A stretch of DNA of 64,000 bases from Cellulosimicrobium cellulans (GTDB lineage: Bacteria; Actinomycetota; Actinomycetes; Actinomycetales; Cellulomonadaceae), in NCBI RefSeq assembly GCF_006539945.1, contig NZ_BJNZ01000007.1, forward strand, positions 1 to 64,000, in the 5' to 3' direction. Position numbers and translations under genes: made by a program. Numbering within the stretch: the first letter of the stretch is position 1; every line of letters starts with the position of its first letter. Positions 18,029 to 26,110 of the stretch are shown one piece after another. The notes below the pieces were generated by a model, which was not told the DNA's origin, made no database searches, and saw only the letters and a program-made list of their open reading frames with translations.

Positions 18029-18978
18029 CCGCGGCCGCACCGGACGGGGCGGGCGCACCGCCGTCGGACCTCGTCTCCCGGCTCGGCCTCGCCGCCGGCG
18101 CGCGCGCGATCATCCTCAACGCCGACGACTACGGCATGTGCCGCGCCGCCAACCGTGCCGTCTCCGATCTCCTCCTCGCGGGGCACATCGACTCCGCGAC
18201 CGTCATGGTCCCGTGCGGGTGGGCCCCGGACGCGCTCGCCTTCGCGGCCGCGCACCCCGTCGACGTCGGCGTGCACCTCGTGCTGACGAGCGAGTGGACG
18301 CGGTACCGGTGGCGGCCGCTCACCGGGACGGGCACGTCGCTGGTCGACGACGCGGGCTACTTCCCGCGCGACGTCCTGTCCGTCGAGCGCCAGGCGCGCG
18401 TCGAGGACGTCGTCGCCGAGCTCACGGCGCAGCTCGACGCGGCGCTCGCGGCCGGCGTCGACGTCTCCCACCTCGACAACCACATGGGCTCCGTCTACGG
18501 GCTCGAGACGGGACGGTCGTTCCTGCCGCAGGTCTTCGAGCTCGCCGCCCGGTACCGCCTGCCGTTCCGGCTGCCCCGGACGACCGACGGGATGGTGCTT
18601 CCCCCCGGCGACTTCCAGCCCCTGCTCGACGAGGCGACGGCCGCCGCGGACGCGCTCGGCGTCGTCCTGGTCGACCGGCTCTGGACGCACCCGTTCGAGC
18701 TCGACGGCGCCGGGACGGTCGAGGAGGAGGACTACGAGGACGTCCGGGCCGACTTCCTCGACCTGCTGCGCCGCGTCCCGTCCGGCGTGACGGAGATCTT
18801 CCTCCACCCGATGCTCGACGACGACGAGCTCGGCGACGTCGCCGACTACGGCGTCGCGAAGCGCGGCTTCGAGCACCGCCTGCTCGCCGACCCGGTCGTG
18901 GCGGCCGTGATCGCCGAGGAGGGGATCGTCCGCGTCGGCTGGCGGGACCTGCGCGCGGTGCAGCGGGGCGAGCGGTGA
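18025..18978 (+). CDS. ChbG/YdjC family carbohydrate deacetylase
   Basis: A 317-residue enzyme of the YdjC/ChbG family, which removes an acetyl group from chitooligosaccharides such as diacetylchitobiose. Metal-site motifs are NADDYGM near residue 32, the histidines of HLDNHMGS near residue 150, and EIFLHP near residue 255. The GTG start overlaps the ROK stop (18025-18028), and its stop overlaps the transporter start (18975-18978). Together with the LPMOs 1-3 kb upstream this suggests a chitin-derived substrate; the specificity is inferred. Confidence 0.85.
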   Translation: MTAAAPDGAGAPPSDLVSRLGLAAGARAIILNADDYGMCRAANRAVSDLLLAGHIDSATVMVPCGWAPDALAFAAAHPVDVGVHLVLTSEWTRYRWRPLTGTGTSLVDDAGYFPRDVLSVERQARVEDVVAELTAQLDAALAAGVDVSHLDNHMGSVYGLETGRSFLPQVFELAARYRLPFRLPRTTDGMVLPPGDFQPLLDEATAAADALGVVLVDRLWTHPFELDGAGTVEEEDYEDVRADFLDLLRRVPSGVTEIFLHPMLDDDELGDVADYGVAKRGFEHRLLADPVVAAVIAEEGIVRVGWRDLRAVQRGER

Positions 18979-20417
18979 GCGCCCCCTACGGGGCGCCGGG
19001 CGCGACGACCACGGGCGGGGGGCTGCTCGGTCGTGTCCGGGACCGCCGGCTCGTCGGCACGCCCTCGCGCGCGCAGACGGTCGCCTACGGCGCGTCCGCG
19101 TTCCCCTCGAACCTGCTCATGCAGACGTTCTCCGCGTTCGTCGTCTACTTCTACGTCGACCACCTCGGCGTGCGCGCCGGCTGGGTCGCGGGGGCGATGG
19201 TCGCGCACGGCATCGTCAACGCCCTGCTCAACCCGCTCGTCGGCGCGGTCTCCGACCGTCGCCGCACGCGGTGGGGCCGGCGCGTCCCGTGGATCGGGCT
19301 CGGGATCGTGCCGCTCGTCGTCGCGTTCGCGCTCGTGTGGATGCCGCCCGCGCTGAGCCCGACCGGCCTCGTCGTGTGGTTCCTCGTCGTGGTCGCGCTG
19401 TTCGACGTCGCGTACGTCGTCGTCGCGCTCAACATCTCGGCGCTCTTCCCCGAGATCTTCCGCACGACGGCGGAGCGCGCCCGCGGCAACACGCCGCGCC
19501 AGATCTTCGGCCTGGTCGGGATGATCCTCGGCACCGCAGGTGCGCCGCTGCTGTACGGCACGCTCGGGTGGACCTGGATGGCGCTCCTCCTCGCCGTCGT
19601 GAGCCTCGCGTTCTTCGCGTGGTCGCTCGCCGGCATGGTCGAGCGTCCCGTCGACGTCGCGGCGGTGCGCTCGCGCGAGGCCGCCGTCGGGCTGGGGGAC
19701 CAGCTCCGGTACACGTTCGCGAACCGCGCGTTCGTCACCTACGTGCTCGGGTCGCTCCTGCTCCAGAGCACGACCGCGATCGTGCTCGCCGCGGTCCCGT
19801 TCTACGTCCGCTACACGCTCGGCGGCGCCGAGGCCGACGCGACGCTGCTGCTCGCGCCGATCTTCGTCGCCGCGATCCCGTCGATCGTCGGGTGGTCGTG
19901 GGTCGTGCGGAAGATCGGGCCGCGCTCGGCAATGCTGTGGGTCGTCGCGGTGTACGGCCTCGCGACCTGCCTCTACCTCGTCCCGTCGACCGTCCTGGGC
20001 GCCGCGCTCGCAGGGCTCGCCGTGGGCGTCGGCGTCGCGGGGCTCATGCAGGTGCTCGAGGTCGCGCTCGCGCAGGTCATCGACGACGACGAGCGCCGCA
20101 CCGGCCTGCGCCGCGAGGGCATGTACTTCGGCGCCAACGGGTTCGTCGTGCGCGGGTCGGTCATCGTCCAGGCCGTGCTCGTCGCCGGCGCGCTCTCGGC
20201 GAGCGGGTACGTCGAGGGAGCGGGCGACGTCGCGCAGCCGGACAGCGTCGCGACCGGCGTGCGCCTCCTCCTCGGCGGAGTCCCCGTGGTCCTCGCCGCG
20301 CTCGCGTTCGTGTGCTTCTGGTTCTACCCCCTCCCCGGCCGTGACCCCGAGGACACCGACACCGCCCTCACGGAGGCGGACGCCTCACCCACCGCGGCGG
20401 ACCCCCTGCCGAGGTAG
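18975..20417 (+). CDS. MFS/GPH-type sugar transporter
   Basis: A 480-residue membrane transporter with about 12 hydrophobic segments, resembling the glycoside-pentoside-hexuronide:cation symporter group. Helix 1 region LMQTFSAFVVYFYVDHLG is followed by the cytoplasmic loop GAVSDRRRTRWGRRVPWI, typical of the family (D-R-T-RWGRRRP). The GTG start overlaps chbG by 4 bases. The stop codon TAG is supplied by the first unit of the 21-nt repeat array (GAGGTAG at 20411-20417), so the C-terminus PLPR is set by the repeat. Confidence 0.88.
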   Translation: MSAPYGAPGATTTGGGLLGRVRDRRLVGTPSRAQTVAYGASAFPSNLLMQTFSAFVVYFYVDHLGVRAGWVAGAMVAHGIVNALLNPLVGAVSDRRRTRWGRRVPWIGLGIVPLVVAFALVWMPPALSPTGLVVWFLVVVALFDVAYVVVALNISALFPEIFRTTAERARGNTPRQIFGLVGMILGTAGAPLLYGTLGWTWMALLLAVVSLAFFAWSLAGMVERPVDVAAVRSREAAVGLGDQLRYTFANRAFVTYVLGSLLLQSTTAIVLAAVPFYVRYTLGGAEADATLLLAPIFVAAIPSIVGWSWVVRKIGPRSAMLWVVAVYGLATCLYLVPSTVLGAALAGLAVGVGVAGLMQVLEVALAQVIDDDERRTGLRREGMYFGANGFVVRGSVIVQAVLVAGALSASGYVEGAGDVAQPDSVATGVRLLLGGVPVVLAALAFVCFWFYPLPGRDPEDTDTALTEADASPTAADPLPR

Positions 20418-20662
20418 AGCCGTGGTCTGTCGAGGTAGAGCCGTGGTCGCGCGAGGTAGAGCCGTGGTCGCGCGAGGTAGAGCCGTGGTTGCGCGAGGTA
20501 GAGCTGTGTTTCTTGGGTTCGACGGCGTGTGGTTGGCCTGGGTGGTCGGGGTGGGTGGTGGTGCCGCGTCTACCATCCGCCGCTCGTTCCTCGCGGCTCC
20601 CGCCAGGCCCGCCACGACGCGGCACCACCACCCACCCCGCCCGGCGTCGTCTCACCGTGGTC
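20411..20662 (+). repeat. Dispersed repeat element copy 1 (21-nt tandem units + body)
   Basis: Starts with five 21-nt units of consensus GAGGTAGAGCCGTGGTCGCG plus C (20411, 20432, 20453, 20474, 20495), the last degenerate and merging into a body of about 150 bp. The body recurs at 62.2-62.3 kb with very few differences. The first unit provides the stop codon of the MFS gene. No convincing protein is encoded; one frame without stops reads as repeats of GRAVVAR. With the inverted units at 20715-20777 it fills the 308-bp gap between two convergent genes. Confidence 0.85.
20547..20639. repeat. Perfect 23-bp inverted repeat inside element copy 1
   Basis: Arms 20547-20569 and 20617-20639 are exact reverse complements with a 47-base loop. 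The same stem and loop sizes are found in copy 2 (62230-62252 and 62300-62322). Transcribed in either direction it would form a long stable hairpin. Confidence 0.85.
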
Positions 20663-20714
20663 TCCGCTCACCCGGGCGACTGCCGGCGATGTCGGGCGCG
20701 TGTACGGCAGCGGT

Positions 20715-20777
20715 GGACCGGGGTTCTACCTCGGCGGACCGGGGTTCTCCTCCGGCCGAACGGGGCTCTTCCCGGGC
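20715..20777 (-). repeat. Inverted array of three 21-nt units
   Basis: Units at 20715-20735, 20736-20756 and 20757-20777 read on the minus strand as GAGGTAGAACCCCGGTCC and relatives, variants of the 21-nt unit at 20411. They point the opposite way to that array. The MarR reading frame runs through them and stops at the TAG of the outermost unit. Confidence 0.7.
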
Positions 20778-21304
20778 GGGGTGGTGACGCCGAGGGTGTG
20801 CTCGGCGACGGTGCAGGGGTCGGTGGTGGCGTCGACGTCGCGCAGGTCGCACGCGACGCGGCGCATGAGCGTGCGGAAGGCGCTGCGCTCGTCGGGCGAG
20901 AGCATGCCGAGGAGCTGCTCCTCGGCGTCGTGCACGGCGGTGGCCCATCCGGCGAGGCGACGGCGGCCCCCGGGCGTCGCGACGACGCGGCGCGCGCGAC
21001 GGTCGGCGGGGTTCTGCTGCCGCTCGACGAGGCCCGCGGCGACGAGGTCGTCGACGAGGTAGGTCATGACGGTCCGGTCGATGCCGTGGTGCTCGGCGAG
21101 GGCGAGCTGGGTGGGGTGGTCGCCTTGCGCCACGGTGACGAGCACCTGGTAGCCGCGGGTCCCGTGGGGGACGTCGTCGAGCGCCTGCTCGACCGTCGCG
21201 CGGTAGGCGCGCAGGAGCACGCCGAGGTGCCAGCCGAGGTCCTCGAGGCGGCCGGGGAGCTCGGCCGGGCCGGTGGGTGCGGCGGACGTCGTGGTCGTGC
21301 TCAT
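20726..21304 (-). CDS. MarR family transcriptional regulator
   Basis: A 192-residue winged-helix regulator. The MarR core spans about 20-155, with the recognition region LALAEHHGIDRTVMTYLVDDLVAAG and the wing ERQQNPADRRARRVVATPGG. MarR dimers usually repress a divergent gene and respond to phenolic or similar ligands. A 15-bp perfect palindrome lies in the divergent gap to the LLM monooxygenase operon. The last residues (about KSPVRPEENPGPPR) are encoded by 21-nt repeat units, and the stop is the repeat TAG, so the tail is probably an acquired add-on. Confidence 0.9.
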   Translation of the reverse strand: MSTTTTSAAPTGPAELPGRLEDLGWHLGVLLRAYRATVEQALDDVPHGTRGYQVLVTVAQGDHPTQLALAEHHGIDRTVMTYLVDDLVAAGLVERQQNPADRRARRVVATPGGRRRLAGWATAVHDAEEQLLGMLSPDERSAFRTLMRRVACDLRDVDATTDPCTVAEHTLGVTTPPGKSPVRPEENPGPPR

Positions 21305-21341
21305 CCGCCCACCCTACCGCCGGGAATGCGGTTGATCCACC

Positions 21342-21356
21342 TATCTGTTACAGATA
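21342..21356. promoter_or_regulatory. Probable MarR operator
   Basis: TATCTGTTACAGATA is a perfect 15-bp palindrome, 38 bp from the MarR start and 40 bp from the LLM start, in the only AT-richer stretch of this divergent gap. Confidence 0.6.
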
Positions 21357-21395
21357 TGTTCTGCACAGCAACGTATCTCCAGATCGCGAGGAGCC

Positions 21396-22346
21396 ATGCC
21401 CGACTACGGCCACGACCTGCGCTTCGGGTCCTTCGTCACACCCACCGCCGCGGCGCCGCACCAGGCCGTCGCGTTGGCTCAGCTCTCCGAGGAGGTGGGT
21501 CTGGACCTCGTCACGTTCCAGGACCACCCGTACCAGGCGGCGTTCCTCGACACGTGGACGCTGATGTCCTGGGTCGCCGCGCGCACAGAGCGGGTCCGGA
21601 TCGCGGGCAACGTGCTCAACCTGCCGCTGCGCCCGCCGGCCGTGCTCGCTCGGGCCGTCGCGAGCCTCGACCGGCTCTCGGGCGGACGCGTCGAGCTGGG
21701 GCTCGGCGCGGGCGGGTTCTGGGACCCGATCGTCGCCATGGGCGGCGAGCGTCTGACTCCGGGGGAGTCGGTCGACGCGCTCTCCGAGGGCATCGACGTC
21801 ATCCGCGGGCTGTGGGACACGTCCACGCGCGACCGCCTCGTCGCGGGCGGGGCGCACCACCGCGTCGACGGCCCTAAGCGCGGGCCGGCTCCCGCGCACG
21901 ACGTGGAGATCTGGGTCGGCGCGCTCAAGCCGAGGATGCTGCGCCTCGTCGGCGCGCAGGCCGACGGCTGGCTCCCGTCGCTCGCGTACCTCCAGAGCTT
22001 CGAGGCGCTGGCGAAGGGCAACGCGACGATCGACACCGCCGCCGAGGGCGCGGGTCGCGACCCGCGCGCCGTGCGTCGTCTGCTCAACGTCGGCGGACGC
22101 TTCACCGCCGACGGCGGCGCGGGCTTCCTCCAGGGATCGCCGCGCCAGTGGGCCGAGCAGGTCGCCGAGGTGACGCTCGAGCACGGCGTGTCCACGTGGA
22201 TCGTCGCGGGCGACGACCCGACGACGCTCGCCGTCGTCGGCCAGGAGGTCGCCCCCGCGGCGCGCGAGCTCGTCGCGGCCGCGCGCGGCACCGCGCCTGA
22301 CGGCCCGGTGTCGACCACCACGACCGACGGCGAGGCCCGCGCATGA
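21396..22346 (+). CDS. LLM class flavin-dependent oxidoreductase
   Basis: A 316-residue luciferase-like (bacterial luciferase/F420-dependent) TIM-barrel protein: RFGSFVTPTAAAP at the N-terminus, LVTFQDHPYQAAFLDTW near residue 40, ASLDRLSGGRVELGLGAGGFW near residue 95. F420 rather than FMN is likely in an actinobacterium but is not proven by sequence. It is the first gene of a MarR-controlled pair and overlaps the next gene by ATGA (22343-22346). Both members share the DYGH-LRFG-FVTP start, so they arose by tandem duplication. Confidence 0.9.
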   Translation: MPDYGHDLRFGSFVTPTAAAPHQAVALAQLSEEVGLDLVTFQDHPYQAAFLDTWTLMSWVAARTERVRIAGNVLNLPLRPPAVLARAVASLDRLSGGRVELGLGAGGFWDPIVAMGGERLTPGESVDALSEGIDVIRGLWDTSTRDRLVAGGAHHRVDGPKRGPAPAHDVEIWVGALKPRMLRLVGAQADGWLPSLAYLQSFEALAKGNATIDTAAEGAGRDPRAVRRLLNVGGRFTADGGAGFLQGSPRQWAEQVAEVTLEHGVSTWIVAGDDPTTLAVVGQEVAPAARELVAAARGTAPDGPVSTTTTDGEARA

Positions 22347-24673
22347 CCGACTACGGCCACCCGCTCCGGTTCGGCACGTTCGTCACGCCCTCGGCGCAGG
22401 ACGCGGAGGCGACGGTCGGGCTCGCGCGTCTCGCGGAGGACCTCGGCTACGACCTCGTGACGTTCCAGGACCACCCGTACCAGCCGCGCTTCCTCGACAC
22501 GTGGACCCTGCTGTCGTACGTCGCGTCCGCGACGGAGCGCATCCACGTCGCACCCGACGTCGTCAACGTCCCGATGCGCCGGCCCGCCGTGCTCGCACGC
22601 TCCGCGGCGAGCCTCGACCTGCTGTCCGACGGGCGCGTCGACCTCGCGCTGGGCGCGGGCGCCTTCTGGGACGCCATGGTGTCGATGGGCGTCGAGCGCC
22701 TGACGCCGGGCGAGTCGGTCGACGCGCTCGCCGAGGCGATCGAGGTGATCCGGGCGATCTGGGGCGAGGACGGCGACGGCGAGCTATTCGTCCCCGGGCG
22801 CCACCACCGGCTCGACGGCGCGACCGCCGGACCGGGGACCACGCGGCGCATCCCCGTGTGGCTGGGCGCGCTCGGCCCGCGCATGCTGCGCCTCGTCGGC
22901 GAGAAGGCCGACGGCTGGCTCCCGTCGCTGGGCCGCGTCGGCCTCGACGGGCTGCGCGCGGGCAACGCGCGCATCGACGAGGCCGCGACCGCCGTCGGGC
23001 GAGACCCGCGCGAGGTGACGCGCCTGCTCAACGTGTCGGGCACGTTCGACGCGGCCGCCACGGCGTCGGGTCTCGGTGGCGCGCCCGACCTCGCCGGACC
23101 GCCCGAGGCCTGGGTCGAGCGGCTCCTGCCGCTCGTCCTGGAGGAGGGCGTCTCGACGCTGATCCTCGCGACCGACGACGAGCGCACGACCCGTCGGTTC
23201 GCCGAGGAGGTCGCGCCCGCGCTGCGCGAGGCCGTCGCCGCCGGGCGCGCGGCGCACGGCACCGACACGTCGCGCGTCGTGCCGCTCGCGGTCCGCGCCG
23301 CGCGCCGCGACGGCATCGCCTACGACGACGTCCCCGCCTCGCTCGCGGAGCGCGCGGTCGAGCCGGGCGACGCCGCGTACGCGGGCGTGCGCTCGAACTA
23401 CCTGCGCGGCGGCTCGCCAGGGCTCGTGCTCCGTCCGCGCGACACCGCCGAGGTCGTCGAGGCGCTCGCGTTCGCGCGCGCCCAGCCGGTCACGCAGGTG
23501 GTGCCGCTCTCCGTCCGCTCCGGCGGCCACGGGATCAGCGGGCGCTCGACGAACGACGGCGGGATCGTCCTCGACCTGGGCGCGCTCGACGCCGTCGAGG
23601 TGCTCGACGACGCCGCGCGCCTCGTGCGCGTCGGGCCCGGTGCGCGCTGGGGCGAGGTCGCGGCGGCGCTCGCGCCGCGCGGGTGGGCGATCACGTCGGG
23701 CGACTACGGCGGCGTGGGCGTGGGCGGACTCGCGACCGCGGGCGGCATCGGGTTCCTCGGCCGCGCGCACGGCCTGACGATCGACCACATCCGGGCGGTC
23801 GAGGTCGTGCTCGCGGACGGCTCGGTCGTGCGTGCGAGCGACGAGGAGAACCCGGACCTGTTCTGGGCCGTGCGGGGTGCGGGGTCGCAGGTCGGCATCG
23901 TGACGTCGTTCGAGCTCGTCGCGGACGAGGTGTCCGCGGTCGGGTTCGCGCAGATGGTGCACGACGCGTCCGACGTCGCAGGCTTTCTCGAGCGCTGGGG
24001 CGCGACGGTCGAGACCTCGCCGCGGGACACGACGAGCTTCCTCATCGTCGGGCGCCCGCGACCGGGGCAGCCGGTCGTCGCGCAGTCCATGACCATGGTC
24101 GACTCCGACGACCCCGACACGGTCCTCGCGCGCCTGCAGCCGTTCGCGGCGATCTCCCCGCTGCTCGCGCAGGCGACGGCGCAGATCGTGCCGTACGACG
24201 CCGTCGTCTCCGCGCCCGCGCCCGGGCCGCACGGCGGGCAGGGCGAGCCCGTGTCGCGGTCCGGCCTGCTGGAGCACCTCACGCCCGAGGCGTCCGCCCG
24301 GCTGGCGGGGCTCGTCGCGAGCGGGGACACGTATTTCTTCCAGATCCGCTCGACGGGCGGCGCGGCGTCCGACGTCCCGGCGGACGCGACGGCGTACGCG
24401 CACCGGTCGGCGAACTTCTCGGTCGTGGCGATGGGGGCGAGCCGCTCCCGGCTCGACGCGCGGTGGGACGCGCTCGCCGACGTGTTCGAGGGCATGTACC
24501 TGAGCTTCGACACCGACCAGCGCACCGAGCGGGTGACGGACGCGTTCCCGCCCGCGACGCTGGAGCGGCTGCGGGAGGTCAAGCGCCGCGTCGACCCGAC
24601 GAACGTGTTCCGCGACAACCTCCCCGTCCTCGGCCCGGACCCGCTCGACCTGGAGCCGGCTCCCGCGAGGTAG
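22343..24673 (+). CDS. Fusion: LLM oxidoreductase + BBE-like FAD-dependent oxidase
   Basis: A 776-residue two-enzyme fusion. Residues 1-300 form an LLM barrel paralogous to the preceding gene (RFGTFVTPSAQD, VTFQDHPYQPRFLDTW). Residues about 320-770 form a PCMH/berberine-bridge-like FAD oxidase: SVRSGGHGISGR, where His396 matches the usual 8-alpha-histidyl FAD attachment site, then VGVGGLATAGGIGFLGRAHG and a C-terminal BBE-like end (NVFRDNLPVL). The Cys of bicovalent family members is absent (GDYGGVG). The fusion suggests that the two flavin steps act on one substrate or channel H2O2 or a product. The stop TAG lies in a 21-nt repeat unit. Confidence 0.88.
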   Translation: MTDYGHPLRFGTFVTPSAQDAEATVGLARLAEDLGYDLVTFQDHPYQPRFLDTWTLLSYVASATERIHVAPDVVNVPMRRPAVLARSAASLDLLSDGRVDLALGAGAFWDAMVSMGVERLTPGESVDALAEAIEVIRAIWGEDGDGELFVPGRHHRLDGATAGPGTTRRIPVWLGALGPRMLRLVGEKADGWLPSLGRVGLDGLRAGNARIDEAATAVGRDPREVTRLLNVSGTFDAAATASGLGGAPDLAGPPEAWVERLLPLVLEEGVSTLILATDDERTTRRFAEEVAPALREAVAAGRAAHGTDTSRVVPLAVRAARRDGIAYDDVPASLAERAVEPGDAAYAGVRSNYLRGGSPGLVLRPRDTAEVVEALAFARAQPVTQVVPLSVRSGGHGISGRSTNDGGIVLDLGALDAVEVLDDAARLVRVGPGARWGEVAAALAPRGWAITSGDYGGVGVGGLATAGGIGFLGRAHGLTIDHIRAVEVVLADGSVVRASDEENPDLFWAVRGAGSQVGIVTSFELVADEVSAVGFAQMVHDASDVAGFLERWGATVETSPRDTTSFLIVGRPRPGQPVVAQSMTMVDSDDPDTVLARLQPFAAISPLLAQATAQIVPYDAVVSAPAPGPHGGQGEPVSRSGLLEHLTPEASARLAGLVASGDTYFFQIRSTGGAASDVPADATAYAHRSANFSVVAMGASRSRLDARWDALADVFEGMYLSFDTDQRTERVTDAFPPATLERLREVKRRVDPTNVFRDNLPVLGPDPLDLEPAPAR

Positions 24674-24771
24674 AGCCCTGGTAGCGCGAGGTAGAGCCCT
24701 GGTCATGACCACGCCTCTACCTCGCGCTACCACGCCTCTATCTCGCGCTACCGGGCCTTTACCTCGCGCGG
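24667..24771. repeat. 21-nt repeat cluster, two forward and three inverted units
   Basis: Forward units start at 24667 and 24688 (GAGGTAGAGCCCTGGTAGCG). After the central GGTCATGACC (24701-24710) three inverted units follow to 24771. The cluster is therefore a large palindrome between convergent genes. It supplies the stop of the FAD fusion gene (TAG 24671-24673) and the last codons and stop of the benE-like gene (24748-24750). Confidence 0.8.
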
Positions 24772-26025
24772 CGGGGTGCCGGCAGGTGTCTCGGTCTCGG
24801 TCTTGGCCGCGGTCGCGGCCGTGGTCTTCGTCTCGGTCTCGCTCGTGGGGCCCGGTGCCCGACGGCGGACGGTGAGCGTCGCGTGGACGGCGAGCCCGGC
24901 GAGGATCGCCCAGAACGCGGCGGCGATGCCCGCCACGACGACGCCGCTCGCGGCGACGAGGAAGGTCACGACAGCGGCCTCGCGCCCGCGCGGCTCGGCG
25001 ACCGCGCCCGCGACGGCGGCACCGAGCGTGCCGACGAGCGCGAGCCCCGCCGCCGCCTCGACGAGCCCCGCGGGCGCGGCGGCGACGAGCGCGGCGAGAC
25101 CCGCGGACCCGACGGCGAGCACGAGGTACGCCCACCCGGCGGTGTGGGCGGCGAGCCACCGGCGCCGGGGGTCGGGGTGCGCCTCGGGCCCCGCGGCGAG
25201 CGCGGCGGAGATCGCCGCGAGGTTGATCGCGTGGCCGCCCGCGGTCGCTCCGGCGAGGGTCGCGAGCCCGGTGACGGTCATCGCCTCGCGCCACGGCACC
25301 CGATAGCCGAACGACGCCATGACGGCGACGCCCGGCACGTTCTGCGACGCCATCGTCACGACGTAGAGCGGGACGGCGAGCCCGACGACGGCCTGCCATG
25401 AGAGCGTGGGCGCCGTGAGGTCGAGGCGCGGGACGGCGTCGGACCACGCGAGCGTGCCGCCCTGCACGGCCTCGTACCCGACGATCGCGAGCGTCGCAGC
25501 GAGCGCGGCGGGCGCCGCCCAGCGCGGCGCGACCCGCAGCAGCACGAGCCACGTGAGGATCACCGGCGCGACGAGCAGCGGCGTCGCGACGACCGCCCGC
25601 ACGGGCGCGAGGCACAGCGTGAGGAGGACGCCGGCGAGCATCGCCTGGGCGATCGGGGTCGGGATGGCGGCGACGAGGTCGCCGAGGCGCGGCCAGAGGG
25701 CGGTGAGCAGGACGAGCCCACCGACGACGCAGAACGCCCCGACCGCGGCGGGCCACCCGCCCGCGACGGCACCGGTGCTCACGAGCAGCGCGGCGCCGGG
25801 CGTGGACCACGCGAGCGTGAGCGGGGTGTGGTGCCGGGTGGTGAGCCAGAGGATGCCGACAGCCTGCGTGGCGCAGAGCGCCAGGAGCCCGGACGCGGCC
25901 TGGTCAGGTGTCGCGCCGACGGCACGCAGCCCGGCGAGCACGACGGCGAACGAGCTCGTGAAGCCGACGAGGGCGGTCACGAGCCCGGCGAGGACGGGGC
26001 GCAGGGGGTCAGAGGCGGTGTCCAT
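24748..26025 (-). CDS. BenE family benzoate/H+ symporter-like transporter
   Basis: A 425-residue integral membrane protein with about 12 hydrophobic segments, matching the BenE family: GFTSSFAVVLAGLRAVGATPDQAASGL at the start, then LAWSTPGAALLVSTGAVAGG, VPLYVVTMASQNVPGVAVM and TGLATLAGATAGGHAINLAAI. Known members import benzoate with protons. The C-terminal tail is charged and low complexity (Thr/Glu/Lys), and its final residues PREVKAR are encoded by the 21-nt repeat cluster. It is divergent from an XRE-cupin regulator. Confidence 0.88.
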   Translation of the reverse strand: MDTASDPLRPVLAGLVTALVGFTSSFAVVLAGLRAVGATPDQAASGLLALCATQAVGILWLTTRHHTPLTLAWSTPGAALLVSTGAVAGGWPAAVGAFCVVGGLVLLTALWPRLGDLVAAIPTPIAQAMLAGVLLTLCLAPVRAVVATPLLVAPVILTWLVLLRVAPRWAAPAALAATLAIVGYEAVQGGTLAWSDAVPRLDLTAPTLSWQAVVGLAVPLYVVTMASQNVPGVAVMASFGYRVPWREAMTVTGLATLAGATAGGHAINLAAISAALAAGPEAHPDPRRRWLAAHTAGWAYLVLAVGSAGLAALVAAAPAGLVEAAAGLALVGTLGAAVAGAVAEPRGREAAVVTFLVAASGVVVAGIAAAFWAILAGLAVHATLTVRRRAPGPTSETETKTTAATAAKTETETPAGTPPREVKAR

Positions 26026-26047
26026 GCTGCTCCTGGCGAGAGGCGAG

Positions 26048-26086
26048 AGCGTTCTGTTCGCGGAACGCTATCAGAGGCTTCGCGAA
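26048..26086. promoter_or_regulatory. Operator-like palindromes between benE-like and XRE-cupin genes
   Basis: AGCGTTC (26048-26054) and GAACGCT (26063-26069) are inverted; inside lies GTTCGCGGAAC (26056-26066). A second palindrome TTCGCGAA sits at 26079-26086. Two similar TTCGCG-centred sites in an 85-bp divergent gap fit binding by the XRE regulator. Confidence 0.5.
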
Positions 26087-26110
26087 ACTCACGCCGGTAG
26101 GCTGCGGCTC

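Noticed and set aside
20411-20515. CRISPR array
   Set aside because: The 21-nt units are directly adjacent with no spacers, and no cas genes are present.
20521-20660. Small conserved protein encoded in the body of the dispersed element
   Set aside because: Open frames exist in both copies, but they read through the inverted repeat as Gly/Val/Trp and His/Pro runs and lack a credible start; structure conservation explains the similarity better.
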